Assembly (NCBI GenBank): GCA_964387935.1 | Contig: CAYLZN010000191.1 | Location: 1-11,265, forward strand | DNA from: CAYLZN01 sp964387935 | GTDB taxonomy: Bacteria > Acidobacteriota > Vicinamibacteria > Vicinamibacterales > JAFNAJ01 | Reading direction: 5' to 3' | DNA length: 11,265 bases | Shown: positions 1 through 7,234 of the stretch, in pieces | Layout of the letters: each line of letters opens with the position of its first letter | Position numbering within the stretch: position 1 is the first letter of the stretch | Program-made: the position numbers and the translations under genes | Notes under the pieces: generated by a model | The model's database searches: none | Seen by the model: only the letters and a program-made list of their open reading frames with translations | Told to the model about the DNA's origin: nothing

Positions 1-170
1 CGAAGGCCGTCGGCATGCGCACCGCGGAGGTGCGGGTGAAGGGGCCGGGCGCCGGGCGCGAGTCGGCGGTCCGCGCGCTGCAGACGGTGGGCATCGACGT
101 GAAGTCGATCCGCGATGTCACGCCGATTCCGCACAACGGGTGCCGCCCGTCGAAGCGGCGCCGCGTCTAG
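1..170 (+). CDS. rpsK: 30S ribosomal protein S11, C-terminal part (5' end outside window)
   Basis: Only the last 55 complete codons are present, read from base 3 to the TAG at 168-170. S11 is a small-subunit platform protein that binds 16S rRNA near the mRNA exit. The tail seen here, with GPGAGRESAVRAL, then IPHNGCRPSKRRRV at the very end, is the near-invariant S11 C-terminus; the PHNGCRP block followed by basic residues is diagnostic. Its stop lies 26 nt before rpsD, which matches the usual bacterial alpha-operon order rpsM-rpsK-rpsD-rpoA-rplQ. The gene is truncated by the window edge, not broken. Confidence 0.96.
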   Translation, partial: KAVGMRTAEVRVKGPGAGRESAVRALQTVGIDVKSIRDVTPIPHNGCRPSKRRRV

Positions 171-196
171 GTCACGGCTGAAAGGATTCCAGGGCA

Positions 197-826
197 ATGG
201 CACGATACGTCGGTCCCGTGTGCCGCCTGTGCCGGCGCGAAGGGATGAAGCTGTTCCTCAAGGGCGAACGGTGCTACACCGAGAAGTGCGCCATCGAGAA
301 GCGCAACCTGCCACCTGGCCAGCACGGGAAGGCGCGCAAGGCCAAGCTGGCCGGCTACGGCCTCCAGTTGCGCGAGAAGCAGAAGGTCAAGCGCATCTAC
401 GGGGTGCTCGAGAACCAGTTCCGCCGGTACTTCGAGACGGCCGAGCGCACCAGGGGCATCACGGGCGAGACCCTGCTCCAGTTGCTGGAGCGGCGACTCG
501 ACAACGTGACCTATCGGCTCGGGTTCGCCACGTCGCGCGCGCAGGCCCGACAGCTCGTGCGGCACGGCCACTTCCTCGTGAACGGCAAGCGTGTCGACAT
601 CCCCTCGTTCTCAGTGAAGGCCGGCGACGTCGTGAGCGTGAAGGCCGGCAGCGCGAAGAACCCGGCCATCGCCCACGCGATGGAGGAGGTCAAGGGACGA
701 GGCATCCCGGAATGGCTCGTGTTCGACACCGACAAGGTGTCGGGTCGCGTCGCGTCTCTGCCGACCCGCGAGCAGATCAACCTGCCGGTCCAGGAGCAGT
801 TGATCGTCGAGCTGTACTCGAAGTAG
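197..826 (+). CDS. rpsD: 30S ribosomal protein S4, four-cysteine (zinc-type) form
   Basis: This 209-residue protein has the normal bacterial S4 length. S4 is a primary 16S rRNA binder that nucleates assembly of the 30S body and forms part of the mRNA entry site. The N-terminus carries four cysteines at residues 9, 12, 26 and 31 (C-x2-C-x13-C-x4-C), the zinc-binding 'C+' version of S4, followed by the conserved NLPPGQHG. The S4 RNA-binding fold runs from about residue 100 to 163 (RRLDNVTYRLGFA, then SRAQARQLVRHGHFLVNG). The C-terminal EQLIVELYSK is typical. The start at 197 is supported by AAAGGA at 181-186 and by the MARYVGP N-terminus. It sits 26 nt after rpsK and 33 nt before rpoA. S4 often represses its own operon in other bacteria, but I see no clear target site here. 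Confidence 0.98.
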   Translation: MARYVGPVCRLCRREGMKLFLKGERCYTEKCAIEKRNLPPGQHGKARKAKLAGYGLQLREKQKVKRIYGVLENQFRRYFETAERTRGITGETLLQLLERRLDNVTYRLGFATSRAQARQLVRHGHFLVNGKRVDIPSFSVKAGDVVSVKAGSAKNPAIAHAMEEVKGRGIPEWLVFDTDKVSGRVASLPTREQINLPVQEQLIVELYSK

Positions 827-859
827 GGGCCCCGGGCCTTCAACGGAAAGGAACCACCG

Positions 860-1837
860 ATGCTGTGGAAGGGTTTGCAGTTGCCGAGCCGGCTCGACTT
901 CGAACGCGAGACCTCGTCGGACTCGTTCGGCCGGTTCACGGCGCAGCCGCTCGAGCGCGGGTTCGGTACGACGGTCGGCAACGCGCTCCGGCGTGTCCTC
1001 CTGTCGTCGATCGAGGGCGCCGCGGTGACCGCCGTCAAGATCGACGGGGTGCTCCACGAGTTCTCCCCCATCCAGGGTGTGGTCGAGGACGCCACCGACA
1101 TCATCCTCAACCTGAAGCAGATCCCGCTCAAGCTGCACGGCGACGAGACCAAGACGGTCTTCCTCCGGGTGGACAAGCCGGGCGAGGTGAAGGCCAGGGA
1201 CATCGAGGTGGACCAGGACCTCGAGGTGCTCGAGCCGGACGCCCACATCGCCACGGTGTCGGAGGGCGGGAAGCTCCACATGGAGCTGCGGATCAAGAAG
1301 GGCCGCGGCTACGTGCCGGCCGAAAAGAACTTCGACGAAGACCTGGGCATCGGCTGGATTCCGCTGGACTCGGTGCACTCACCCGTGAGGAAGGTGAACT
1401 ACAGTGTCGAGGCGGCTCGCGTCGGCCAGGCCACCGACTTCGACAAGCTCATCATCGAGCTGCGCACCAACGGCGCCATCACGCCGGCCGACGCGCTCTC
1501 GGAGGCCGCGAAGACGCTCCAGCGCCATCTGGCGATCTTCATGACCGCTGACGATGCCGATGACGTCGAGTTCGAGGCCCCGGTGGCGGTGGCGACCGCC
1601 GCGAGCAACGAGCACCTCGACAAGAGCGTGGACGAACTGGAACTGTCGGTTCGCTCGTACAACTGCCTGAAGAACGCCAACATCCGCACCATCCGCGAAC
1701 TGGTCCAGAAGTCCGAGTCCGAGATGCTGCGGACGAAGAACTTCGGGCGGAAATCGCTCAACGAGATCAAGGAAATCCTGGCCGGGATGGGACTGAGCCT
1801 CGGGATGAAGCTCGACCAGCCCGCGCCCGCCGAGTAG
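860..1837 (+). CDS. rpoA: DNA-directed RNA polymerase subunit alpha
   Basis: Alpha dimerises to scaffold beta and beta' and contacts promoter DNA and activators through its C-terminal domain. The 325-residue length is standard. The N-terminal domain (to about residue 230) has the conserved GFGTTVGNALRRVLLSSIEG block of the dimer core. After an acidic/alanine linker the C-terminal domain shows VRSYNCLKNANI and NFGRKSLNEIKE. Counting back from the end, Arg265, Asn268, Lys271, Gly296, Lys298, Ser299 and Glu302 fall at the E. coli-equivalent positions known for UP-element DNA binding, so UP-element recognition should be intact. GGAAAGGA at 845-852 gives a good ribosome binding site for the ATG at 860. 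The stop is 14 nt before rplQ. Confidence 0.99.
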   Translation: MLWKGLQLPSRLDFERETSSDSFGRFTAQPLERGFGTTVGNALRRVLLSSIEGAAVTAVKIDGVLHEFSPIQGVVEDATDIILNLKQIPLKLHGDETKTVFLRVDKPGEVKARDIEVDQDLEVLEPDAHIATVSEGGKLHMELRIKKGRGYVPAEKNFDEDLGIGWIPLDSVHSPVRKVNYSVEAARVGQATDFDKLIIELRTNGAITPADALSEAAKTLQRHLAIFMTADDADDVEFEAPVAVATAASNEHLDKSVDELELSVRSYNCLKNANIRTIRELVQKSESEMLRTKNFGRKSLNEIKEILAGMGLSLGMKLDQPAPAE

Positions 1838-1851
1838 GCAGAGACTGAGCC

Positions 1852-2439
1852 ATGCGTCACCGAGTTGCCCACCGCAAGCTGGGTCGGGTCACGGAGCACC
1901 GGATCTCGATGCTCCGCAACCAGGCCAAGGCGCTGATCGTGCACGAGCGGATCGAGACCACCGTGCCGCGCGCGAAGGAGCTGCGCCCCTTCGTGGAGCG
2001 CCTGATCACCGTCGCCAAGCGCGGCATCGCCGACGGCGAGAGCACGCCGAAAGCCCTGCACGCGCGGCGTCTGGTCCTGGCGGACATCCCCGATCAGGAG
2101 GTCGTGGGCAAGCTGTTCACGACGATCGCGCCCAGGTTCCATGCGCGGCCTGGCGGCTACACCCGCATCCTGCGCGTGGGGTTCAGACGCGGTGACGCCG
2201 CGGACGTCGCGCAGATCGAACTGGTCGGCAGCGAGTACAACCCGCGCGCCAAGGAGACGCAGGACGGCGAAGAAGCGGCCACCAGCCAGAAGCAGGGCGT
2301 GGGGAGCCGCCTGCGCGCGGCTGCCGATCGCCTGCGCGGCAAGAAGAAGACCGCGGCAGCCGAAGGAGATCCGGCTGCCGCCACCAGGCCGGCCGCGAAG
2401 GGCCGGAAGAAGAAGACGACCCCTACCGAAGGGGAATAG
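1852..2439 (+). CDS. rplQ: 50S ribosomal protein L17 with long basic C-terminal extension
   Basis: L17 lies near the polypeptide exit tunnel of the large subunit. The first ~125 residues are a complete L17: the MRHRVAHRKLGR start, then HRISMLRNQAKALI, the ARPGGYTRILR motif, and IELVG closing the fold. The gene then continues for about 70 residues rich in Lys, Ala, Arg and Glu (KGRKKKTTPTEGE at the end), giving 195 residues against roughly 115-130 in most bacteria. The tail is in frame and high-GC like the rest, so it looks like a genuine low-complexity extension rather than a fusion to a known domain. The ribosome binding site is weak (GAG shortly before 1852), which suggests translational coupling to rpoA 14 nt upstream. 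The stop codon lies inside a perfect inverted repeat. Confidence 0.96.
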   Translation: MRHRVAHRKLGRVTEHRISMLRNQAKALIVHERIETTVPRAKELRPFVERLITVAKRGIADGESTPKALHARRLVLADIPDQEVVGKLFTTIAPRFHARPGGYTRILRVGFRRGDAADVAQIELVGSEYNPRAKETQDGEEAATSQKQGVGSRLRAAADRLRGKKKTAAAEGDPAAATRPAAKGRKKKTTPTEGE

Positions 2440-2455
2440 CGCGGGGCGCTATTCC
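2433..2455. terminator. Perfect hairpin between convergent genes, likely bidirectional terminator
   Basis: GGAATAGCGC (2433-2442) is followed by a GGG loop and the exact reverse complement GCGCTATTCC (2446-2455). The left arm contains the TAG of rplQ (2437-2439) and the right arm, read on the minus strand, contains the TAG of the EF-G-like gene (2451-2449). The two stops are only 9 nt apart. The symmetry lets it form in either transcript. Neither side has a strong U-tract (CUCUUCC on the plus side, CCUUCGG on the minus side), so intrinsic termination is plausible but unproven; it may instead protect 3' ends. Confidence 0.65.
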
Positions 2456-4545
2456 TCTTCCACCGTCTCGCCCGCCCGCTCCGCCTTCGCCTGCGCCACG
2501 ATCTTCGACTGCAGGTGTGACGGCACCTCTTCGTAGTGCGAGTACTCCATCGCGTACGACCCGCGGCCGCCCGTCGCGGAGGTCATGTGCTGCTCGTACG
2601 TCAGCATCTCGGCCATCGGGACCTGCGCCCGAATGACGGTGGAGGCGCCCTTCGAGTCCATGCCGGAGATCCGGCCACGGCGGCTGTTCAGGTCGCCCAT
2701 GAGGTCGCCGGCGAATTCGCTGGGCGCATAGACCTCGACGTTCATCACCGGCTCGAGAATCGTCGGCCGGGCGCGTGACATGCCGTCCTTGAAGGCCAGG
2801 GCACCGGCCATCTTGAAGGACAGTTCGTTCGAGTCCACCGGGTGGAACTGGCCGTCGAAGACGGTCACCCGGAAGTCCACGACGGGGTAGCCGGCGAGGT
2901 AGCCTCGCAGCCGGGCGTCCTGGATGCCCTTCTCGACGGCCGGCACGAACTGCCTGGGGATGGACCCGCCGAAGATGTCGTCCACGAACTCGAAGTCGGC
3001 GCCGCGCGCCAGCGGCTCCATGCGGATCTTGCAGTCGCCGAACTGCCCGTGGCCACCGGTCTGCTTCTTGTGGCGGCCGTGCGCCTCGATGGCCGCCGTG
3101 ATGGTCTCCCGGTAGGCGATGCGCGGCAGCTTCAGGTTCACGTCGACGCCGAACCGGCGCTTCATCTTGGCGACGGTGACTTCGATGTGCAACTGGCCCT
3201 GTCCGGAGAGCAGCAGCTCCTTCGTCTGCGGATCGCGCGAGAACTGGATCGTCGGGTCCTCCTCGCGGATCCGCTGGAGGGCGGTGCTGATCTTGTCCTC
3301 GTCGCCCCGGGACTTCGGCTCGATGGCATACGAGAGCAGCGGCTCCGAGAACGACGTGGGCGCGAAGGCGATCTCGCAGGACCTGTCGCCGAGCGTGTCG
3401 TTGGTCTGCGTCTCCTTCAGCTTGGCGACCGCGCCGATGTCGCCGGCGTGCAGCTCCGCGACGGTGTTCTGCGTCTTGCCTTGGGGCACGAGCAGGGCGC
3501 CCAACCGTTCCGGCGTGTCCTTCGTGAGATTGTGGAGTGACGAATCGGCCTTCATCGTGCCGCTCGCCACGCGGAACAGCGTGATGCGGCCGGCAAACGG
3601 GTCCGCAAGCGTCTTCCACACGAACGCGCACACCGGTCCCGATTCGACGGCGCTCACGGTGGCGGCCTCGCCGGACTTCTTCGTGGCCGGGAACGCACGC
3701 TCGGCTGGCGAGGGGACGACGCTCACGAGCACGTCCAGCAGGGGCTGGATGCCGACGTTGAGCAGGGCCGAGGTGCAGACGAGCGGGAAGACCTTGCCGG
3801 TGAGCACGCCCCGCCGGAGGCCCAGGACGAGCTCGTCCTGGGTGAGGGTGCCCTCTTCGAAGAAGCGCTCCATGAGGGCGTCGTCGGCCTCGGCCACCAT
3901 CTCCACCAGCTTCTCGCGCGCGGCGTTCGCGTCGTCGGCGAGGCTCGGTGGCACTGGTCCCTCGGTGAACTTGCCGCTCGCGTCTGTGGCGTAGGTGAAC
4001 GCCTTCATGGCGACGAGGTCGATGACGCCGAGGAAGCTCTTCTCCTCGCCGATTGGGAGGGTGATGGGGATGACCGTGCGTCCGAACGCCTCCTGGAGCG
4101 ATTCGAGCGACCGCGTCAGGCTCGCCCGCTCGCGGTCCAGGCGATTGAGGACGACGATGCGCGGGACGGCGAACTCGGAGGCGGTGGCCCAGACCTTCTC
4201 GGTCTGCACCTCGACGCCTGAGACCGCATCCACCACGACGAGCGCCGTGTCGGCCACGCGGATGGCGGCGCGGGCGTCGCTGAGGAAGTTGGCGAACCCG
4301 GGGGTGTCGAGCAGGTTGACCTTGTGCCTGCTCCACTCGGCAAACGCGAGGCTCGTCGACAGCGTATGCTTGCGCGCGATTTCCTCTTCGTCGAAGTCCG
4401 TGACGGCCGTCCCGTCGTCCACACGCCCCAGCCGGTTCGTCATGCCCGCGTCGAACAGGAGCGTGGAAACCAGCTGTGTCTTGCCGGCCCCGCCGTGGCC
4501 AACGACGGCCACGTTGCGGATGGCTGCTGTCTCGTACACCTTCAT
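2449..4545 (-). CDS. EF-G-like translational GTPase (EF-G-2 / FusA2-type)
   Basis: A 698-residue, five-domain EF-G relative. The start at 4545 (MKVYETAAIRN) is set by GGAGGG eight bases upstream on the minus strand; the in-frame extension to 4650 lacks family similarity. G1 is GHGGAGKT at residues 16-23 (GHxDAGKT in EF-G). The G2 threonine is probably Thr61. G3 is DTPGF at 80-84, with Phe where canonical EF-G has the catalytic His. G4 is NRLD at 134-137 (canonical NKxD). A TSAL motif serves as G5. Domains IV-V keep KKQTGGHGQFGD and RRGRISGMDSKG. These features match, from memory, the Thermus thermophilus EF-G-2 family (DAPGY, TKLD) rather than the housekeeping fusA of the str operon. Members bind the ribosome, but their role differs between species and is unsettled. 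It converges on rplQ. Confidence is high for family, low for cellular role. Confidence 0.93.
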   Translation of the reverse strand: MKVYETAAIRNVAVVGHGGAGKTQLVSTLLFDAGMTNRLGRVDDGTAVTDFDEEEIARKHTLSTSLAFAEWSRHKVNLLDTPGFANFLSDARAAIRVADTALVVVDAVSGVEVQTEKVWATASEFAVPRIVVLNRLDRERASLTRSLESLQEAFGRTVIPITLPIGEEKSFLGVIDLVAMKAFTYATDASGKFTEGPVPPSLADDANAAREKLVEMVAEADDALMERFFEEGTLTQDELVLGLRRGVLTGKVFPLVCTSALLNVGIQPLLDVLVSVVPSPAERAFPATKKSGEAATVSAVESGPVCAFVWKTLADPFAGRITLFRVASGTMKADSSLHNLTKDTPERLGALLVPQGKTQNTVAELHAGDIGAVAKLKETQTNDTLGDRSCEIAFAPTSFSEPLLSYAIEPKSRGDEDKISTALQRIREEDPTIQFSRDPQTKELLLSGQGQLHIEVTVAKMKRRFGVDVNLKLPRIAYRETITAAIEAHGRHKKQTGGHGQFGDCKIRMEPLARGADFEFVDDIFGGSIPRQFVPAVEKGIQDARLRGYLAGYPVVDFRVTVFDGQFHPVDSNELSFKMAGALAFKDGMSRARPTILEPVMNVEVYAPSEFAGDLMGDLNSRRGRISGMDSKGASTVIRAQVPMAEMLTYEQHMTSATGGRGSYAMEYSHYEEVPSHLQSKIVAQAKAERAGETVEEE

Positions 4546-4583
4546 CGCGGATACCCTCCGGGCGGTGCCGACGCCGGCGCCCG

Positions 4584-4609
4584 CACTGCCGGCGGGCCCG
4601 CGGCACGTG
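4584..4609 (-). other. GC-rich hairpin in leader of EF-G-like gene
   Basis: CACTGCCG (4584-4591) can pair with CGGCA (4601-4605) and GTG (4607-4609), with one bulged base at 4606 and a 9-nt loop. It lies in the predicted untranslated leader of the EF-G-like mRNA, about 40 nt before the start codon. In DNA this GC-rich such stems arise by chance, so a regulatory role is only a possibility. Confidence 0.25.
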
Positions 4610-4642
4610 ACTCCACTGCCGGTCAGGGATCCTGCGCCCCTG

Positions 4643-4658
4643 CCGGACATCCGGACAT
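4643..4658. repeat. Tandem 8-bp direct repeat at promoter of EF-G-like gene
   Basis: CCGGACAT occurs twice head to tail (4643-4650 and 4651-4658). The second copy overlaps the edge of the predicted -10 box at 4657-4662 and the first covers the expected transcription start. A binding site for a regulator or simple slippage are both possible. Confidence 0.4.
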
Positions 4659-4685
4659 CGTACGCGAGAAGCAGGCGAGACTCAA
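4657..4685 (-). promoter_or_regulatory. Candidate sigma-70 promoter for the EF-G-like gene
   Basis: On the minus strand TTGAGT (4685-4680) and TACGAT (4662-4657) are separated by 17 nt. Each hexamer matches the consensus at 4 of 6 positions, including the key TTGA and the TA...AT of the -10. The predicted start near 4650 gives a leader of about 105 nt. It lies in the 185-nt gap between the permease operon and the EF-G-like gene, so this gene probably has its own promoter although it points the same way as the operon upstream. Confidence 0.45.
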
Positions 4686-4730
4686 GCGCGCCCCCGCCCT
4701 AAGGCTATGCAGGACAAGCGCTTCGCCGCC

Positions 4731-6005
4731 CTATTCGTAGCGGAGGGCTTCAATCGGATCGAGACGCGACGCGCGGAAGGCCGGGTAGAGCCCGAAGAAG
4801 ATCCCGACGCCGGCCGAGAAGCCGAGGCCGAGCGCGAACGACCACCAGGGCAGCGATACCGGGAAGCCCGCGAGCGCGTTGACGGCAAAGCCGATTCCCG
4901 AACCGAGCGCGATCCCCAGCAGACCTCCGAGCGAGGTGAGCACCACCGCCTCCACCAGGAACTGCCAGAGGATTTCACCCCGCTTGGCGCCGATGGCCTT
5001 GCGCACCCCGATCTCGCGCGTGCGCTCGGTGACGGAAATCGTCATGATGGCCATCACCCCGATGCCGCCGACCATGAGGGCGATCGAGGAGATCACGACC
5101 AGGGCCAGGAACACGGCCTGGGTCAACTGGTCGAGGATCTTCATGATCGAGTCCGCGGTCAGGACGTCGAAGTCGTTCTCTTCGTCCAGCTTGAGGCGGT
5201 GCCGGCTCCGCATCACTTCTTCGATGTCCCGCAGCAACTGCTCCCGCGTGAACCCCTCGCGCGCCGTGACGCCGATGGCGAGGAACCGGAAGAGATAGCC
5301 GCGGAAGCGCTGCGCCGGGAACTTCTTGTCGTAGGTGGACGCCGGGATGACGACGAACTCGTTGGTGTTGCCACCGAGCAGGCCGGGTCGTTCCTCGAGG
5401 ACGCCGACCACGGTGAAGCTGTCGGCACCGATGCGGACCTGTTTGCCGATGGGGTCCGAGTTCGGGAAGAGGGCCTTGGCCGGGGCATCGCCGAGCACGA
5501 CCACCTGGCGACGTCGCTGGACCTCATGGTCGGCCAGGAAGCGCCCCTGCGCCATCCTGAGGAAGTTGACCTGGAGCCAGTTCGAATCCGCGCCCAGCAC
5601 GGCCATGCGCTTGGTCGAGGTGTTCTTGTAGGTGAGGCGCTGGGCTGAGCTTCCAGGTCCCTCGCCGAGATGGTAGGTGACGACGCCCGCCGACGGCGCG
5701 CCGTCTCTGATGGCCTGCGCGTCGGCCTCGGTCAGGTCCGGCCGCTTCATGAGGTCCCAGAAGTCCTTGCCGCTCGAGAAGCTGGCGATGCTCATCTTCG
5801 ACACGAACACCGTGTCGGAGCCCATCTGGCGGATGAGGGCCTCGATGCGGTCGCCGAAGCCACGGATGAGGGCCGTCATAGCCACGATCGACGTGACGCC
5901 GATGACCACCCCGAGGATCGTCAGCGCCGAGCGCAGCTTGTTGGCCCGGAGCGTGCCCAGGGCCATGACGATGATCTCGTCGAGCAGTGCCAGCCTTGCT
6001 GCCAT
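4731..6005 (-). CDS. MacB/FtsX-type ABC transporter permease (second of a tandem pair)
   Basis: A 424-residue membrane subunit with the MacB/LolC-type layout. A short cytoplasmic N-terminus and TM1 (about residues 24-48, TILGVVIGVTSIVAM) are followed by a large periplasmic domain (about 50-300), then three C-terminal TM segments. ERTREIGVRKAIGAKRGEI between TM2 and TM3 is the cytoplasmic loop that couples to the ATPase. The protein ends FFGLYPAFRASRLDPIEALRYE, a family hallmark. It has no nucleotide-binding domain, so it needs a separate ATPase. The start ATG (6005-6003) is one base after the stop of the upstream paralogue, with GAGG about ten bases before it. It is the last gene of the operon. 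Such permeases extrude substrates from the periplasm (MacB) or move lipoproteins (LolCE) by mechanotransmission; the substrate cannot be told from sequence. Confidence 0.92.
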   Translation of the reverse strand: MAARLALLDEIIVMALGTLRANKLRSALTILGVVIGVTSIVAMTALIRGFGDRIEALIRQMGSDTVFVSKMSIASFSSGKDFWDLMKRPDLTEADAQAIRDGAPSAGVVTYHLGEGPGSSAQRLTYKNTSTKRMAVLGADSNWLQVNFLRMAQGRFLADHEVQRRRQVVVLGDAPAKALFPNSDPIGKQVRIGADSFTVVGVLEERPGLLGGNTNEFVVIPASTYDKKFPAQRFRGYLFRFLAIGVTAREGFTREQLLRDIEEVMRSRHRLKLDEENDFDVLTADSIMKILDQLTQAVFLALVVISSIALMVGGIGVMAIMTISVTERTREIGVRKAIGAKRGEILWQFLVEAVVLTSLGGLLGIALGSGIGFAVNALAGFPVSLPWWSFALGLGFSAGVGIFFGLYPAFRASRLDPIEALRYE

Positions 6006-6006
6006 G

Positions 6007-7233
6007 TCACTCGCGCCTCAGGGCTTCGATCGGATCGAGGTTCGCCGCCCGCAGGGCGGGGTAGAGCCCGAAGAACAGGCCGACGACTGCGGTCATGCCG
6101 ATGCCGAGGACGACCGACCAGAGCTGCAGGTCGGCGGGCAGCGGGCTCACGGATTCGACGACCAGGGCGATGACGAACCCGAGCAGCGTGCCGACCAGCC
6201 CGCCCACGATCGACAGCGTCGTCGACTCGGTGAGCACCTGCCACACGATGTCGCGCTTGCGCGCCCCGAGCGCCTTGCGCAGGCCGATTTCCCGCGTGCG
6301 CTCGCTCACGATCATGAGCATGATGTTCATGATCACGATCCCGCCGACCAGCAGCGAGAGGGACACGATGCCGATGAGCAGGGCGAACGCGCCCTGCGAG
6401 AACTGCCGCCAGAGGTCCTTCAGCGTGTCCGACGTGAAGAGGCCGAAGTTGTCCGCGTCGCGCGGCCGCAGCTTGCGCTGGATGCGCATGGCGACCCGGG
6501 CATCGTCCATGGCCGCCTCGATCTCGAGCGGCTGCTTCGGCTTCACCGTGAGCTCGAGCGACCGTCGCGTGCCGAACAGCTGCTGGAACTTCCCCAGCGG
6601 GATCACGGCGAAGTCGTCCTGCGACTGGCCGAAGAGCGACCCCTTCTTCTCGTTCACCCCGACGACTCGGAAGTGGGACCCGTTGATGAAGATGTGCTCG
6701 TCGATCGGGTTCCGGTCCTTGAACAGCTTGCTCGCCGTCTCCGCGCCGATCAGCACGACGGGGCGGTTGCGCTGGATCTCCAGCTGGCTGGGCAGGCGGC
6801 CCCGCTCGGTGGAATAGCCGCTGAACTCCTGATACTCAGCGGACACGCCGCGCAGGCGGACGTTCTCCAGCGTGACGTCCCGGTAGCTGATGTTCGCCTG
6901 GGTGCCCGACTCGGCCATCACGGCCGCGAAGCGGTCGCTGGCGTCGCGCAGGGCCCGGAGATCCGCGAGGGTGACGGTGGGATTGCGTCGGCGGGCCCGC
7001 TCCTCCTCGTCCTCATCGGTGATCACCCCGATGCGATCGACGCGGAACGTTCCGGCGCCCACCTCCTGGGTGATCGCGTCGCCGACGTACGCGTTCATGC
7101 CCTGGATGAGCGACACGACGGCGATGATCGACATGACGGCGACGATGTTGCCGAGCACCATCATGAAGGAGCGCAGCTTGTTCGTCCAGATGGACGACAG
7201 CGCGATCCCGATCGCGTCGAGGACCTGGTTCAT
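6007..7233 (-). CDS. MacB/FtsX-type ABC transporter permease (first of a tandem pair)
   Basis: A 408-residue paralogue of the next gene with the same four-TM layout. TM1 is near residues 24-46 (MMVLGNIVAVMSIIAVVSL), the periplasmic MacB-PCD-like domain spans about 50-285, and TM2-TM4 follow. The coupling segment ERTREIGLRKALGARKRDI and the ending FFGLYPALRAANLDPIEALRRE are well conserved. No Walker motifs are present. The periplasmic domains of the two paralogues differ much more than their C-termini, which suggests a heterodimeric permease, as in LolCE, rather than recent duplication. The ATG (7233-7231) follows the adaptor's TGA by one base, without a strong ribosome binding site, so translation is probably coupled. 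The adaptor upstream argues for an exporter of the MacAB kind spanning the periplasm. Confidence 0.92.
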   Translation of the reverse strand: MNQVLDAIGIALSSIWTNKLRSFMMVLGNIVAVMSIIAVVSLIQGMNAYVGDAITQEVGAGTFRVDRIGVITDEDEEERARRRNPTVTLADLRALRDASDRFAAVMAESGTQANISYRDVTLENVRLRGVSAEYQEFSGYSTERGRLPSQLEIQRNRPVVLIGAETASKLFKDRNPIDEHIFINGSHFRVVGVNEKKGSLFGQSQDDFAVIPLGKFQQLFGTRRSLELTVKPKQPLEIEAAMDDARVAMRIQRKLRPRDADNFGLFTSDTLKDLWRQFSQGAFALLIGIVSLSLLVGGIVIMNIMLMIVSERTREIGLRKALGARKRDIVWQVLTESTTLSIVGGLVGTLLGFVIALVVESVSPLPADLQLWSVVLGIGMTAVVGLFFGLYPALRAANLDPIEALRRE

Positions 7234-7234
7234 G

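Noticed and set aside
115..1551. 478-codon open frame on the plus strand across rpsD and rpoA
   Set aside because: Arg/Gly/Pro-rich translation with no family similarity, out of frame with the certain rpsD and rpoA; a typical high-GC shadow.
4546..4650. N-terminal extension of the EF-G-like protein to an ATG at 4650
   Set aside because: The extra 35 residues are Gly/Ala-rich and unlike the family, and the strong GGAGGG sits before the ATG at 4545.
4684..4723. AAGCGC/GCGCTT arms as a terminator for the exporter operon
   Set aside because: Six-base arms separated by about 28 bases without a U-tract; too weak to call.
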